Notes under the pieces: generated by a model
What the model was told of the DNA's origin: nothing
Database searches by the model: none
What the model saw: only the letters and a program-made list of their open reading frames with translations
Translations under genes and position numbers: made by a program
Shown: positions 1 to 12,100 of the stretch, piece by piece
How the letters are laid out: every line of letters starts with the position of its first letter
Position numbering within the stretch: position 1 is the first letter of the stretch
NCBI GenBank assembly: GCA_018398815.1
Contig: JAFLJL010014959.1
Location: forward strand, 1-64,000
Length of the DNA stretch: 64,000 nt
Direction of reading: 5' to 3'
Source: Conus ventricosus
Lineage: Eukaryota; Mollusca; Gastropoda; Neogastropoda; Conidae

Positions 1-450
1 TTGTGTCGTGACGTTTATAGTTTGATAAAAAGTAATCATTAATTGTGCGTGATGAAAGTAATCATTAATTGTGTGTAATGAATTGTATTCATGATTTATT
101 GAAGAGGGTCTAGGTGGAAATCCTTTCCCCAATTTGGAAAACTAGATTCTGAAAGGTTTATACGGAAATCCTTTCCTGTGTAGTGTTTTGATTCCGGAAA
201 AGGAATGTTGTAGTGTTATGATTCCGGGAAAAGGAAATGTTGTAGTGTTGAAGAAAGAATATGTTGATGTTTGTCCCAAGTTGTAGTGGAATATGATGTG
301 GCTAATGAATATGAATGTAGTCGTGATTGTAATGAATAGTAGCCATGATAATCAAGGTAGTTAATCAGTTTCCACCAGGTAGAAGTGCTCCCTGGACTGA
401 GGACTGGCACCCGTTACTGAGGGTCGGGGCCGTAGCCACGAACTACCCCC
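1..450. repeat. AT-rich flank with short direct repeats
   Basis: No gene is visible. The motif agtaatcattaattgtg occurs at 31-47 and again from 57. A roughly 32-bp unit built around tagtgtt.tgattccgg recurs between about 180 and 250. This looks like non-coding repeat sequence of unknown origin. Confidence 0.45.
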
Positions 451-767
451 TTGTTCTCCGCCTTTTGTCGGCGTGGAGAGGTCGGCCTGAGTGCCGATAA
501 CCACCCTACCTGCCACTGCACCCGGGACCGACTACCCGTGAGCCAGTTGGGCTGGAGACGCCGCTGCTGTCAAGCCAGAGCGCCGCTCCCGAGTTTGAAC
601 CAGCGACTTGTTGGCGACGCCGTCGCTGTGTTGTGTGTGAGCCACAGCTCCTGTGTGAGACTGTCACCTCGTCGCCGGCAGAGACGCCGCGAGTGTGTTA
701 GTGTTGTTTTTTTTTTAGCCACAGCTCTGAAGTTCTTCGAGTCCTGTGTCGGACTTGACTTGACGCT
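451..767. other. GC-rich unassigned stretch
   Basis: Base composition shifts to GC-rich. A 106-codon plus-strand frame is open here (451-771), but its Arg/Cys-rich product has no motif I recognise and it ends in a poly-T tract. It could be part of an unrecognised repeat or a 5' exon. I do not call a gene. Confidence 0.25.
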
Positions 768-857
768 GTAGTCGTCATCTTCGTCGTCTTCGTCCTCTTC
801 ATCGTCTCGCCGTCTTCATCGCTTTCTTCGTCGTCGTCGTCGTCTTCGTCGTCGTTG
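768..857. repeat. imperfect trinucleotide repeat (CGT/CTT)n
   Basis: The stretch is dominated by cgt, ctt and cat triplets such as tcgtcgtcgtcgtcttcgtc. The following bases to about 1150 hold no supported feature. Confidence 0.8.
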
Positions 858-1149
858 GACCCAGCAGCGCTAGTTGATAGCCGTTATATATAGACATATT
901 TTGTGTGTACGCCTCATGGTTGGCGTGCCGAACTGTTGATGTTATTGCACTTATATTATATGTTTGTCTGATAGCTCGAGCAGCATAAACAAAACAGTGT
1001 TCTTCTGTTGCCTGGCTGTCAATGTTCGGGTGAGTGGGTGTGTGTATGTGCATTTGAAAAGTCGTGCATGCATCCGTAATTTCTGAGTGAGAGTCAGACA
1101 GTCAGACACCTGCAGACACAGCCGTACCATCTGTAACAGCGTCGTTGCG

Positions 1150-2105
1150 AGGTTTTCAGAGGGGGTTAGCATGTTCTTTGATTGCTCTCTCTTGTGATTG
1201 AGGAGTGCGGCTCGCTTAACAGCAGTAGCAGGCTCCATCTTCACGATTCCTGCTTCAAGCCAGTCTTCATTCTTCCTCATTCTCTTCCCATAGGTGTCCG
1301 AGGCAGATTGGTGGGTGGCATCACGGAGGTAGTTCCGTCGTCGGGCAGTCCTCTAGGCCTTGTCAATGGTTCTGGCAAAGCGTTCGCGCAGTTCTGGGAC
1401 TGACATCATGGCGTGTTGATTCAAGAACGTCCATTCTGCTTGGAGCAGTGGATTCGTTTGGGCCAAGGACGCACCCTGCTGCCAACCAGGGAGTGGTCGG
1501 TGTCGCAGTCAGCACTGTGATGTCTACGGGTGACGAGCTCATGGTTGAGCAAGGAACTTCGGGTGATCACGAAGTTCAACTGATGCCAGGGACAGGATCT
1601 GAGGTGCCTCCAGGACACTCTCTGGTGTGGCGTGGAAGAAGGTGTTCGTGATACAGAGGTCATGGAAGGAGCAAAGCTCAAGTGGCTGCTGTCCGTTTTC
1701 GTTGAACTTGCCGATGCCGAAGCGGCCGATGCATCGGGCCAGGAGGTGTGGTCTGCACCATTCTGGGCGTTGCAGTGCGCAGACCCTAAGGATGTTTGTT
1801 GTTCCAGAAGAGTTTGTGAGCTGGAGAAAGAGGATTTGCGCTGTCCCTTTGGAAGGTGGTTCAACTGAGGATAGGAGAGAGCTGCACACTGTGAATCCGA
1901 CGCCATATAGTCAGTGCTCCTCTGGCGTCCTTGCCAAAAGAATGTGTAGTCCTTTTCCCTGAGGCTGCCGTTGGAGGTGAATCTTGTCTCTTGCAGTGTG
2001 GCGATGTCGATGTTGAAGCTCTTGAGGTCGCAGTCGATGATGGTTGTTTTTCGGACGTCGTCAACTTGCTGGAGGTCATCAGAAAGGGCAGGCACATCAC
2101 ATCGT
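1150..2105 (-). pseudogene. LINE endonuclease relic, CFDP2-like (RTE/BovB-type domain)
   Basis: Read on the minus strand through several frames, this encodes the exonuclease-endonuclease-phosphatase fold of a non-LTR retrotransposon. The start of the domain shows NIDIATLQETRF (the catalytic QET block) and YTFFWQGR. Further down the strand come GADH.SWPD, NENGQ.LELCSFHDLCITN and, near the end of the domain, HSADCDTDHSLV (the SDH-like box). A downstream frame with KNEDWLEAG continues the post-endonuclease region toward 1150. These phrases are typical of the family that produced craniofacial development protein 2. No reverse-transcriptase domain follows, so the copy is truncated. At least four frameshifts separate frames at 1421-2095, 1539-1889, 1861-2130 and 951-1280. 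Family assignment is from recognised phrasing, not a search. Confidence 0.75.
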
Positions 2106-3031
2106 TCCGACGTTGCAGGTTGCCAGCCACAAGGCTGGTAGTTTGGTTTTCTTTTTTCTTTTATTGCCTGATGCAGGGTTTACTCTCTGCTCTTCGGTCT
2201 TCCCCCTGAGCTCCAAGCACCCACTGAAGCAGGCAGACTGTGGCGGGTCAGCACCTTATCAGCTGTGGGCTGCTCAGCTTGAGGCGGGTGGTAGCTGACC
2301 AGTGAAACGCGATGATCCCTTCCACCGTCAGAGACAACCCGTAGCGCCCAAGCTTACGCCAATACGCTCTGGGTTTATAACTCGCAACTGCTGTCTCCCG
2401 TGTTGCTTCTGTCACAGGGATAACGGCACTGGAGTGACCTCTCCAGGACACAAGCCTGGGCGAAGTGTGTGGAGATCCTGGGGTGCCCAGTCACCAGAAT
2501 CTCCCTCTCTGCCTTGCTGATGGGATCCAGTGGAAAGGACAAGCCAGTACACTGAGGTATCAGCGCAGCTGCAGGAGTTGCTGGAAGGTAACATGGTGTG
2601 TCCACCAACTGCTCTAGGAATTCCACTCCAGATTTTCTTTCTGGGTTTACTCCCTTAGCCATGATCTCTCCCAAGACATCCACAAGCCAGTGAAACTATT
2701 TGACCCATAGCTGGGAGTGTGGTCTGTGGCACCAGGGCGTATCCACATGCCGATGACCTGCATGCCTTACGTCTGGGGCCAGACCTCTTCCGAGTCCCTT
2801 GTAATTTAGCCTGAGTCTGTAAGGTCCCAGCTGACGCGTGTCGCCACGAGGAGGCACTACACAGGGTTTGCTGGAGCAGATGCTATATACTGACAGGGAA
2901 AGACTGACGCATTCTGCTCCCCTTTTCGCAGTGCTGCAAGCAGTGGTGCTAGTCAGTGCTGGAGGCTAAAAGCGAGAGATGACAAGAACACAGACACATC
3001 GTCAACACTCTAGGCGCATCACACCAACCAT

Positions 3032-3032
<1 letters not shown>
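2106..3032. other. probable LINE upstream region, then unassigned
   Basis: The sequence upstream (in minus orientation) of the endonuclease relic is moderately GC-rich and has only short shadow frames. The first several hundred bases may be the 5' untranslated region of that LINE. I see no conserved protein here. Confidence 0.3.
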
Positions 3033-3106
<74 letters not shown>

Positions 3107-3126
3107 ACACTCACACACACACACAC
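3033..3126. repeat. (CA)n microsatellite
   Basis: Nearly uninterrupted ca dinucleotides with one aac break and a tac near the end. Confidence 0.95.
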
Positions 3127-3223
3127 GTACATTCTCTGCACATAAAATGTAGGCATGCACATGCACGGAATGCTTCAGGGATAAGAAAAGAGCAAGAAAA
3201 CAGCCACCCCCCCCCCCACCTCC

Positions 3224-3226
<3 letters not shown>

Positions 3227-3307
<81 letters not shown>
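3227..3307. repeat. (CT)n microsatellite preceded by a C-tract
   Basis: A C-rich tract at 3206-3224 leads into about 80 bp of ct dinucleotides. Bases 3308-3540 hold no supported feature. Confidence 0.95.
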
Positions 3308-3310
<3 letters not shown>

Positions 3311-3542
3311 GTTGATGTATACGCTATTTCAAGGTGAGACATGCACCAAATGACTGTCTTTCTGGTTTGGAGTCTCCGTGTGATTTTTCAGTTTACCTGA
3401 TAGTTTTTTTTTCTTTTTTTTTTCGGATCTGCGTCCTTATCAGTGTTTTTTATTTTTTATTTTTGCTTTACATGTATGTACTTGCTGACTTTGTAGTCAC
3501 AGCTTGCTGTAAAATGTTGAGCTAACGCTCATGGCTCTCGTG

Positions 3543-3880
3543 CTCCTCCACAAGTTTGTGGGAGAAAGTGCCTAAAAAAGCAGCCTTTCCATGTTCTCTG
3601 ACAGTAAAGACTTCAATAACCAATAAATAACGATTATCTAACAAACAAACATACTGTGCAGGGGTTATCCGTTTTCAAAACTAATTTCACTAAAATTTTC
3701 AGATGTCAGTTTGTGTCTTATATCCTTATGTTTTCAATCATTTTCGCGCATACAGTCATTTTTCAATATCATCGTTTTGCGCAGACGTCATCAAACTAGC
3801 CTTGGCTGAGACACTGTGCGAACAACCCTTATTAGTGGGCTTGGGGTTTGTGGCAGGCAGTAATAACCCGCGCACATTCT
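3543..3880. mobile_element. solo terminal fragment of the Polinton-like element
   Basis: Bases about 3625-3790 match the 3' end of the packaging-ATPase gene of copy B (49760-49915), for example cgattatct, acatactgtg, ttatccgttttcaa and cgcatac, in the same orientation. The match continues outward through gttctctgacagtaaagactt and a small hairpin at 3543-3564. After the match, gagacactgtgcg and ggtttgtggcagg also occur near 45850-45890. It is a degenerate piece of element terminus, not a gene. Confidence 0.7.
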
Positions 3881-3895
3881 TTTACTGACTGTCAG

Positions 3896-4157
3896 AGGAC
3901 ACACTCTCAGACACACAACACACACTAACGCACGTGCGCAAGCAAGCACACAGACCGCACACACACACACTCACACACACACACTCACACACACACACCT
4001 CCACACACACACACACACGCACACAACACAACACACTCACAATGCACTCGAACTAGTATGCATATGTACAAATATTGCCACAGCGCACACACACACACTC
4101 TCACACACACACACACCACAACCCCCATCCACACACACACACACACACACACAACAC
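3896..4157. repeat. compound (CA)n microsatellite
   Basis: Interrupted ca/aca runs with intervening non-repetitive bases around 4040-4085. The open frames through it are repeat translations and are not genes. Confidence 0.9.
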
Positions 4158-5120
4158 GAACATATAACATCTATTTTTTTGTTCTCTGCAGTCTTCCACC
4201 GAAAGCCGGGTTTGGTGGGGGGGGGGGAAAACCCATAATAAGTGTTTTCTTTCTCTGTACATGTTATCTATAATAAATAGTGTCTGCGTTTTAAGTTAGC
4301 CGGTTTGCTCAGCCTGATGGACAAACGGTTAAACCAAAAAAATCAATACTGCCACACCACTACTCCCCGCTTCTTCCCCACTCTCCCGCCCAGCACTTCT
4401 AGAACCCTTCACTCCGTTCACTCGGCTGAAACTTGAAGAGGTTCGACTCTCTTTTCTGTTCTGGCAACTCTGTCTGGGCGGTTGTAACGACAAACGGGTG
4501 GGGGCAGGTAAAGCTTTTAATTGATAGTTGCCGGCCTACCTAGGACTGTGCACTATCGATTAATTACTTCGTGGCCGACATGACGATTTCGGATCACGCG
4601 AGTGGGCTGATGTCACGGAGGCCTATCACAAGACTTGTTTGAATCAGCTGTTTAGTAGTGCGACATTTCCGCCAGCACTTGTTGTTCATTTCTCCCAGGG
4701 CTGTGGTGGTGTGCTAGCTCAATTGCTTTGTCTGCGGAGAGAAGTGTTTGCATATGGCACAAATTATAGCTGCATTTCATATGACAGTGTGGTTTCTGTG
4801 TTTGAAAAAGTTTTGAATCACAAATACCCTTTTTAACAACTTTATAGAGTAATTATTTGGGTGTGAGGAAAAGACTTGGAATCAGCTACTCTTTTCAATC
4901 AAGCTCAAAATTCTCCCATTTACCGCTGCCAACACCATCGGAATTGGGACTGAGGAATAATAGTAAAGAATGATTTACATGAAAATATAAGATACTTTGA
5001 AAAATGATTGAAGCAGCTCGTAAAGTGGTTATGCCTGGCATGTTTTGTGAACTATGGCGATTGGAATGACGCGGTTTTTAAAACAGAAACAGCTATATAT
5101 AACCACCTGTCTGTCAAGTT
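4158..5120. other. no recognisable feature
   Basis: A mixed sequence with a G-tract near 4218 and a 65-codon frame (4639-4836) without recognisable motifs. I see nothing further that I can support. Confidence 0.4.
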
Positions 5121-5124
5121 TTTT

Positions 5125-5700
5125 TATCTTCTGTGACGGGCTTCTAAAATTAGTATCGGTTACGCTTATCAAATGGTCTGTCTAGTTTTTTTTAAATACT
5201 GTGACGGGCGTCTAAAAATAGTATCGGTTACGCTGTACCTTCCTGTCGGTCAAAGGTTTCTGAACTACTGTGTCGGGGGCTTCTAAAAATAGTAACGGGT
5301 TACGCTGTACCGCCTGTCTTAGCAGCGATGGCTAGGCTGTTGAGGCCACAGGGACGGCTATCAGCGTGCAGGCCTGCGTGGTGGGTTTGGACTACTGACA
5401 GATTAGTATGACGGGCTTCTAAAAAATAGTAACGGGTTACGCTGTGTAACCGCCCGGGCTTCTAAAATTAGTAAACGGTTAAACTGTAACCGCCCGGTCT
5501 TCTTAAAATAGTAACGGTTACGCTGTAACAGCCCGGGCTTATAAAAATAGTAACGGTTATGCTGTTATCCGCAGGGCTTCTAAATATAGTAACGGTTAAG
5601 CTGTAAACCGCGGACCGGGCTTCTATAATAGTATCGGTTACGCTTGGTTAACCACCGGCTTCCTTAAAAAATAGTAATGGTTCGCTGTAACAGCCCGCCC
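5125..5700. repeat. 39-40-bp tandem array with a palindrome in each unit
   Basis: The phrase cttctaaaaatagtaacggt, followed by tacgctgtaaccgcc, recurs about ten times. The copies are dispersed at first (about 5140, 5210, 5280) and then tandem with a spacing near 40 bp from 5405 to 5695. Better units contain CGGTTACGCTGTAACCG, a 7-bp stem with a GCT loop. The array lies just outside the left end of Polinton-like copy A. Confidence 0.85.
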
Positions 5701-6002
5701 AAAAAAACATTTTTCCTGAAATACTTGCTTCATCGTCCTGCACACCTCCTTTTCAGGCTGCCTTATAGTTGTGAACAACAAAAAGACCCCCTTCACTTTC
5801 CCCACAAGCACTGGATCCGGCCTAGTAGTGTGTGTGTTTGTGGTTTGTTTTTGTGTTTGTATGGTTTGTTTGTGGTGTGTGTGTTTGTTCCCAACCCACG
5901 CCGCATCCAAAAAATCCCCCCCCACCACCCCACCCCTCCACCCCAGCACGCACGTTTTCCCCTGTGTACACCAAACACTCTACCCCCAAGTCGCCCCTAG
6001 TT
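5701..6002. repeat. low-complexity GT/C-rich stretch
   Basis: A tgtgtgtttgtggtttg-like run (5825-5890) is followed by a C-rich tract with ccaccccacccctccacc. A similar C-rich tract precedes copy B at about 47265-47365, so this may belong to the element's left flank. Confidence 0.6.
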
Positions 6003-6175
6003 CTTAATTAAGTTTATAATTAAAGTTACCCCAAAGTTCTTAAATTTTGTTTTTTATTAAGTTACTTCAAGTTCTTAATAAGTTCTTGTTTAAGTAACTC
6101 TAAGTTCCTGATTAAGTCACTCAAGATCATAACTAAGTCATCCTTTAAGTACAACAGTTCTTATTCAAGTTATAT
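6003..6175. repeat. AAGTTCTTA-type left-end repeats, copy A
   Basis: Repeats of agttcttaa and aagtta/aagtcac spaced about 20-35 bp, decayed. The same array is present, in better condition, at 47372-47600, where it precedes the homologous first ORF. Confidence 0.7.
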
Positions 6176-6239
6176 TTATAATTATCAAAAATTTACATTC
6201 TATGTTTTATCTTAAATGTTGATGTATAAGTATAGTACA

Positions 6240-6412
6240 CTCACGCTCAAAAAAGTTTTCATCGTTGAGGTTGTCTTGCTCAGCGTCTCTGCCATAAGAT
6301 CTTATGTAGTTCTGCATCCGATAGCAACCGAATTGATTTCAATTCTGGTCTATGGAAATGTTTTTTATTGACTTCATGTCTTTAGTTATTGACACCATCA
6401 TTTTTTATTACG
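6240..6412 (-). pseudogene. small ORF relic (homolog of 47645-47902)
   Basis: Minus-strand remnant of the first small ORF of the element. It shares nucleotide phrases such as gtacactcacgctcaaaaaa, gtcttgctcagcgtc and gaagttct/tagttct with copy B, but no open frame remains. Function unknown. Confidence 0.6.
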
Positions 6413-6419
6413 CATGTTC

Positions 6420-6920
6420 TATTTTATTAAAAAAATTTAAATTTAAGTTCTTAAAATTATTTTCCATCTGAAATGGATCAAAATGATCTTTTGTTATTGG
6501 CGGTGATGGCGTGCTGCTTTGTTTTTTTGTCTTAGCGGTTTCAGATTTTTTTGATTGCTTTTGTTTTGGCTTGCAATTGTTTATATATTTTATATCAGTA
6601 ATAACATCACCAGCAGCAGCAAGGGCCGCCAAAAATGGCAACAGTTTTAAGTTCAATTTCCATGTAGAATTGGCGCTGTTGGTCTTGAATCACTTGGTGT
6701 TTTTTATAGCTGGCTTTGAATAACTTGTTATGGCGTTGGCGGTGTTTATGTTTTCTTTATAGCCTATATTTTGTACATTAATTTTTTTTGTCTGTTCCAC
6801 TTCCGCTAATCTTTGTCCTGCTTCAACACGCCCAGGATGAGGTGTTTACTGAGTCAATTTCTCGACTTGTTCAATGTTTTCTGATTCAGGGTTTCCTATT
6901 CTGCTGATTGTCCGGCTCGT
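6420..6920 (-). pseudogene. membrane-anchored small ORF relic (homolog of 48004-48498)
   Basis: The minus-strand 82-codon frame at 6408-6656 preserves the C-terminal DPFQM and the Lys/Ser-rich stretch after the membrane segment. The N-terminal half is split into other frames up to about 6920. Function unknown; see the copy B entry. Confidence 0.6.
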
Positions 6921-7400
6921 TCCTTTTTTGATGGAAATAAAGTCTATATGATTTAAATGTAATTAAATCCCATGACTAATGGCGATAACTAAGTGCCAAA
7001 TCTTGTAATACAGAATCACATCTAGAGACTCTAATGACTTTGTTAAAAATGGTTCTTGCGTTAAATATAAGTATGATCTTGTTCAGTATCAATGGGAGAC
7101 AATTACTGAATAGTTAGTGTTACAAAACTAAGAAAACCGTTTGCCCACTTTTTCCCTTTCTTGACCCCAGTGCGCTTCATACCTGTTATGATACTTTAAA
7201 ATGTCTTGCGGACGACCATCTGTTGAATCTGTTTCTATGCTGATTTCAGTTCCGAGGATAACTGTTTTGTTTTTCCACATTGCTGCAAATGATTTCGCCT
7301 TTCCTTTTTGGGCATAATAGCTTGGTCTTCAACTTGGTTCTTCATAAGGTTCAGGATGGTTTAGGGGCCTGCCTTTAGCTGTAGTAGATTCATCACTGTT
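6900..7400 (-). pseudogene. small ORF relic (homolog of 48419-48919)
   Basis: Minus-strand remnant recognisable by shared phrases with copy B, for example tctagagactctaatgactttgtt and gttttgtttttccacattgct. There is no continuous frame. Function unknown. Confidence 0.6.
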
Positions 7401-7444
7401 CATGTTTTTTATTAAATTATATTATTTTATTTTCTAATCTGGGA

Positions 7445-7665
7445 CTGAAAAAAAAAACTGTTGCAAACTTGTATACCATTCTGCGGTTATTGGAGGTCTA
7501 AGTGTAGGATACTTCAATGCTTGGTAAAGCTTGTTAAGAATAATTAAACCAGCAGATTTGGAAACTAGACTTTGAGGATTCAGCAAAGCTGATTGCTATT
7601 ATTGCAGGCTTCGTTTTGCCACGAAAGATTTTTCTAGTTCAAGATGGATTAGTTCCAGACGTATA
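7445..7665 (+). pseudogene. small hydrophobic ORF relic (homolog of 48984-49214)
   Basis: Plus-strand sequence tracks copy B base for base over long runs (accattctgcggttattgga, gtctaagtgtaggata) but with indels. In copy B this is a 76-residue protein with hydrophobic segments. Confidence 0.65.
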
Positions 7666-7698
7666 AATTATGTAAATAAAAAATACATTTATTAAAAA

Positions 7699-8105
7699 TG
7701 GCCTTCACTCGTAATGATGATTGGCGGCGGCTGTGGTAATGCGCTCGCTTTTAGTGGAAGGTAATTACGCATTTAGTAACTGCGAGATGAAGGCGAGAGA
7801 AAAAAGAAATAAACAATGCTGTGGAGCAACTAGCAGCAGCACAAGATCGCTATGAAAAGCAGTGAAGTTGCAGGCAGTGTAGATTTATTAATAACACACC
7901 CTGATAAAAACAGGGCATGCAGCTTACAACATTTAAAGATGTTGATCAAGCAATAAATCATTATTATCTTGTAACAGGCAAACAATCGAGGACATTGCCC
8001 CCACCAAAATTCAGTGACTTTTATCTAAAGTCAGAAAAAACAAAGATGCAGAAATCGGTTTTAGTGTCTTTGGTATGACGTTTTGTGTATTGTGTTGCAC
8101 AATAA
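7699..8105 (+). pseudogene. small coiled-coil ORF relic (homolog of 49243-49650)
   Basis: Starts at atggccttcactcgtaatga and follows copy B through gatgttgatcaagcaataaa and ccaccaaaattcagtgactt. Single-base insertions break the frame from the start. It is placed directly upstream of the integrase, as in copy B. Confidence 0.65.
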
Positions 8106-8120
8106 TATTGCTGAGTAAAA

Positions 8121-9080
8121 ATGAACAAAATCTATTATTCGCCAAAAGATATTGGAAAGGGGAATTAACAGCAATAAAAAGCTAGCCAAGCTGCTGGAGT
8201 CAGTGAACAAACAGCCAAAAGAATGGTTATCTAAACAAGCGATTTGGAAAATTTATTTACTGCACCTGAGACGAATATACCTCCAATAAGAGTCCACACT
8301 TTGTCAATCCTCCAACGACACCCATCAAATGGATTATTCTATTTTTTACCCTCTGATACGTTTAGACGAAAAGATTTAGTTAAGTACGCTCTTACAGTCA
8401 TTTGTCATAGCGTTCAAGTTACAAAGATGCGGAACTTTAACACAAAAGAGTGTTCTGCTGTTGCTGTGTATCAAACTGATATACCAACGGGGCCGCTAAA
8501 TTATCCTCGAATGGTTTCAAGTCGATGATGGAAAAGAATTTAAAGGGCAAGTGATCCTATTATTGTTGGAAAACATAGTGTTACATTTAAAAGAGGCAAT
8601 TCCAGGAGTTCACAGATCTCAGGGCTTTAGTTGAAAACTTTAACAAGACAGTTAGCCGGAAAGAGACTTTCTCCTATCAGTATCACAGAGAGTGATGACA
8701 ATTCTCGCAACACAGATTGGGGTTTGAAGACTGCCCTCAGTTTTTGCGCGCAAAGAATTTTGAAGAATTTAAAGGGTTAATTCAGTTCAAGCAAGCAATA
8801 AAAACAAACAATTAGAGGTTGATGTGACTCAGTACACCCAGCAAACTTTACGTTTGGTTTAATAAGTAAAGGTTCTTTATTTACCGGAGTGTGATGGGGG
8901 ACACTCGCATCTGGGCAACCGATCAGTTTGGGAGTGTTGATCCTTATGAAATAAAGAATTGTAAAAATGATCCGCCCGTGTGTTATGTACGTGAAACTGC
9001 ACAACATAAACAACAAGCTCTCAAGATCTTTTGTGAAAGAGAATGCATAATCCATCCAGACACAGTTCCTGTTGCTTAGG
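8121..9080 (+). pseudogene. retrovirus-type (rve) integrase relic of the Polinton-like element
   Basis: The relic begins with a start codon at 8121 and the N-terminal phrase KIYYSP, which copy B also begins before it is cut. Shifting frames then give KQPKEWLSKQAIW, NDTHQMDY (position of the first catalytic Asp), FQVDDGKEFKG (second catalytic Asp) and a HRSQG block, followed by a C-terminal part with DDPPVCYVRE-like phrasing near 8965-9000. This is the layout of the DDE integrase of Polintons. Many stops and frameshifts make it non-functional. It is the only integrase in the window that belongs to this element. It lies convergent with the polymerase relic. Integrase is the family's DNA-joining enzyme for insertion into host DNA. 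Confidence 0.7.
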
Positions 9081-9149
9081 TAATTTTACGTACTATATAT
9101 ATTTGAGGTTTAAATGGGAAGCTCAGAAGGAAGCGCTGAATGAAACAAG

Positions 9150-12100
9150 AATGGCAAAGGATGAGACCTTGGAAAATGATACGGGTATCTTTTCTTGCGT
9201 GTTAGCTATTAAGGAAACTTTTTCGAGGATTAATCATTTTGCAGGCCTAATTCATCCAGTTCTCCTACACTCAAACTCCCAAATTGGGTAATTATGAATA
9301 TCTTGTATTAATAAAAAAATTCGAACGCGTCAAGCAAACTTGAGAAAAGATTTAAATGAATTGATGAAGCTATGATGATCTTATTATTAAAAGTTGATGG
9401 AATATTATTATCCCCCTGTTTTTATGCGGTCCTCCTGTGCCCGATTTGCATATGTTAACTCTGGTTTACAAATTACTCGTTTTGTGTTTTGTCTATAACG
9501 ACTTCTTTGTTACTACTGTTTGTGTTGATTTCATGTAGATTGATCGCAGTTTTACGTTGTCATGATGAAATAGGCTTATTGCCAAACAATGCTTCTTTGG
9601 GAGTTGTCATGTGATATGTTTGACGGCAATACGCTGCGAGATATTCCTTTGTCTTTCTTTTGATTTTCTCCTGGCTAGAAATAATGTACATGTTTTTTTG
9701 GAGATCTTAAACCTAACAAACTCCTTGATCACCTTTCAGTTAATTTCATCCTTAATCTTTCCTATAAAATCCTTCGTATTAGTATATGTATGCAAAGGCG
9801 AATCTTTAGGATATATTCGGAGTGTCCTTACATTCCTGGCATGCCTCTTGAGCTACTTCTAATTCCATGTCTTTTATAGATGTCTTCAGTAGGGATTCTA
9901 TATACAAAATGTCTGTATCTGTTGGTATAAGTACTCTGGACTCAGGTTACGTGGGCTTAAGTAGTCATAAAGAAACTCTAACATCAAAAAGCTTTGATAA
10001 TCATAAACAGGTTATCCATTAAATACATGGATCCTGTATATTTGTACTTTCGTTTTTTTTCATTATGCCAATTAAGTGATCATGTTATTTCTAAAGTCCT
10101 GTATATAGGTTTTGTAGTCAGCTTATATTGCTTCGTTCTCTTTGGTGTCTAATCTGAATCTTTACGCTTGTGCGGATGCTCCATTGTCATTTTCTAAAAC
10201 TGCTGTTGTTCATCAGCTTGAAAAGTCTTTTTCTTGTTGCATCTTTGTGGATTTTGTTCTAAAGATCATGTTCTTATGTGGTATGGTTTATGATACTGTT
10301 CTTGATCAAAAGCAAGTTTGCGATGAACTGCTGTCATCTTCATCCCATGTCTTATTTAATTGCAGAAGGTCTGTAATGACAGACATAATTTTTGTTGCCT
10401 CGAAGGATTAGGCACAAGTTTTAGGTGGTTTCTTGGATCAATCTTTTTGACTTTCTGCTGCTTATGGATAGATCATTGTGCCTGGTCTTGGAGTTCCTGT
10501 GGATTTCTTAGTCGAAATTCTAGAATGATACACTCTCGCTGTGATCAGGCGTTAACTGCCCAACCATATTTAATGCCTATTTGAATATTTTCGGATCGCA
10601 GCCTGTGTACAGTTATAGTTACGTAATGGAAGTGATTGCGCCAGTGTCCATCCATACTGATTGTTTGCATCTAAATACAGTGTTTTTAGTTAGTCCTTTT
10701 ACTTGGATCTTTGTCCGTCAAGTATTTGTTGTTTGCTTTTCATTAATGATTGCGACGACTAATATTTCCTCCACGCATCCGTTTTCAATCATCGAATCAA
10801 TTGTAGGTCAGACAATAATCAATCTGTCTCCAGTAAACTTTAAGAAAGCGGTCCCAATCATCCCGGGCGCAGAATGTTAATGCGCAGGATTCCAGGCTAT
10901 AATGTTTCTTGCAGGTTTTCTGCAATTTTCAAAGACGTCCGCAACTAAACTATACGTCATGCCTCAAGTATGAATCATGATTAGACTCCATTGTTTTACA
11001 CTATAACTTCTGACACGAATTCTTAGCATGCTGGTAATCAGAATCACTGATGGCCTTTCCTCTAAGACTAGTAAGAACGCGCCTTTGGGGGTGTGTATCT
11101 TCATCAAACCTTTCCCAAAATGTTCATGTACTTTAAGGGTAAAACGCCCTTTCTAACAAGAGTTGAGTCAATATATTCTTCTTGTTATTAGCAGGACTTT
11201 ATGGACATAGCAAGTGACTCTAATGATCCCATCATTGCTGCCAGAGATGTCATAAAAATAGACTTGGTATTCAGATTAAATGGCACATGTACTTTTCTGA
11301 TGACTGTGCTATGCATGACACCTGAAGCAATCGTCCATGCTTTCATTATAAGAGGAGAGTCGTAACCTCGCAAGTTATGAAAGGAGGATGTTGGCAGCTT
11401 CCTTGTCTTAGGATAAACTTTAGTTGAAGGATGGCTTTTACTGTGCGTGCTCCTCTGAACTTTCCGCTATGTGATATTGTATACTTACTGTTGGATTCTC
11501 TTGGTCTGATGAAGAGACCTAAACCACAAAATCAACAGTGAGTGGGCTGCGGCGTCATAATGTCTTGGTCTTTCAGCTGTCATCTTGATTTCAGGATAAA
11601 TTCAGTTATTAGAACAGTCATCGCATTTCTGCATGCGTTCTAAGAAGCATTCTGCGGCATTAGGCCCTCTATATAATTCTGGCTTTGAAGGAACGCCATC
11701 CGTCAGGACATTATGAAGGCAAATGAACAAATCTAGATGATTATCATTAAGTCTGGTTTCCGAAGTTTTTGTGGCGCTGGCCCTCATAAGGACCAATAAG
11801 GACTCAAAGTCTGCGTATACATATATGGGGAATTTTGCATCCGTTTCCAGTTTTTAAACTAACTTTACTGCCTGCTGGGGGCGTATTTACGTTCTGTAGT
11901 ACAGTCATACTGGGCCAATACAATGTTTCTTATGTTCGCTTGCGGCTTGAACAAGATGGCATTCTTGTTAAAATTTTCTACAGAATCTTGTTTGTGCCAT
12001 CTTTGAAGTTTGTGCTGCATTAGTTACTCATTGTTCGTATCATTGTGTAATGCGGTGTACTACCCCGCTGGTGAAAACATCAGTAGTATGTCAACTGATT

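Noticed and set aside
451..771. 106-codon plus-strand frame as a host gene
   Set aside because: Compositionally biased, no motif and no supporting context.
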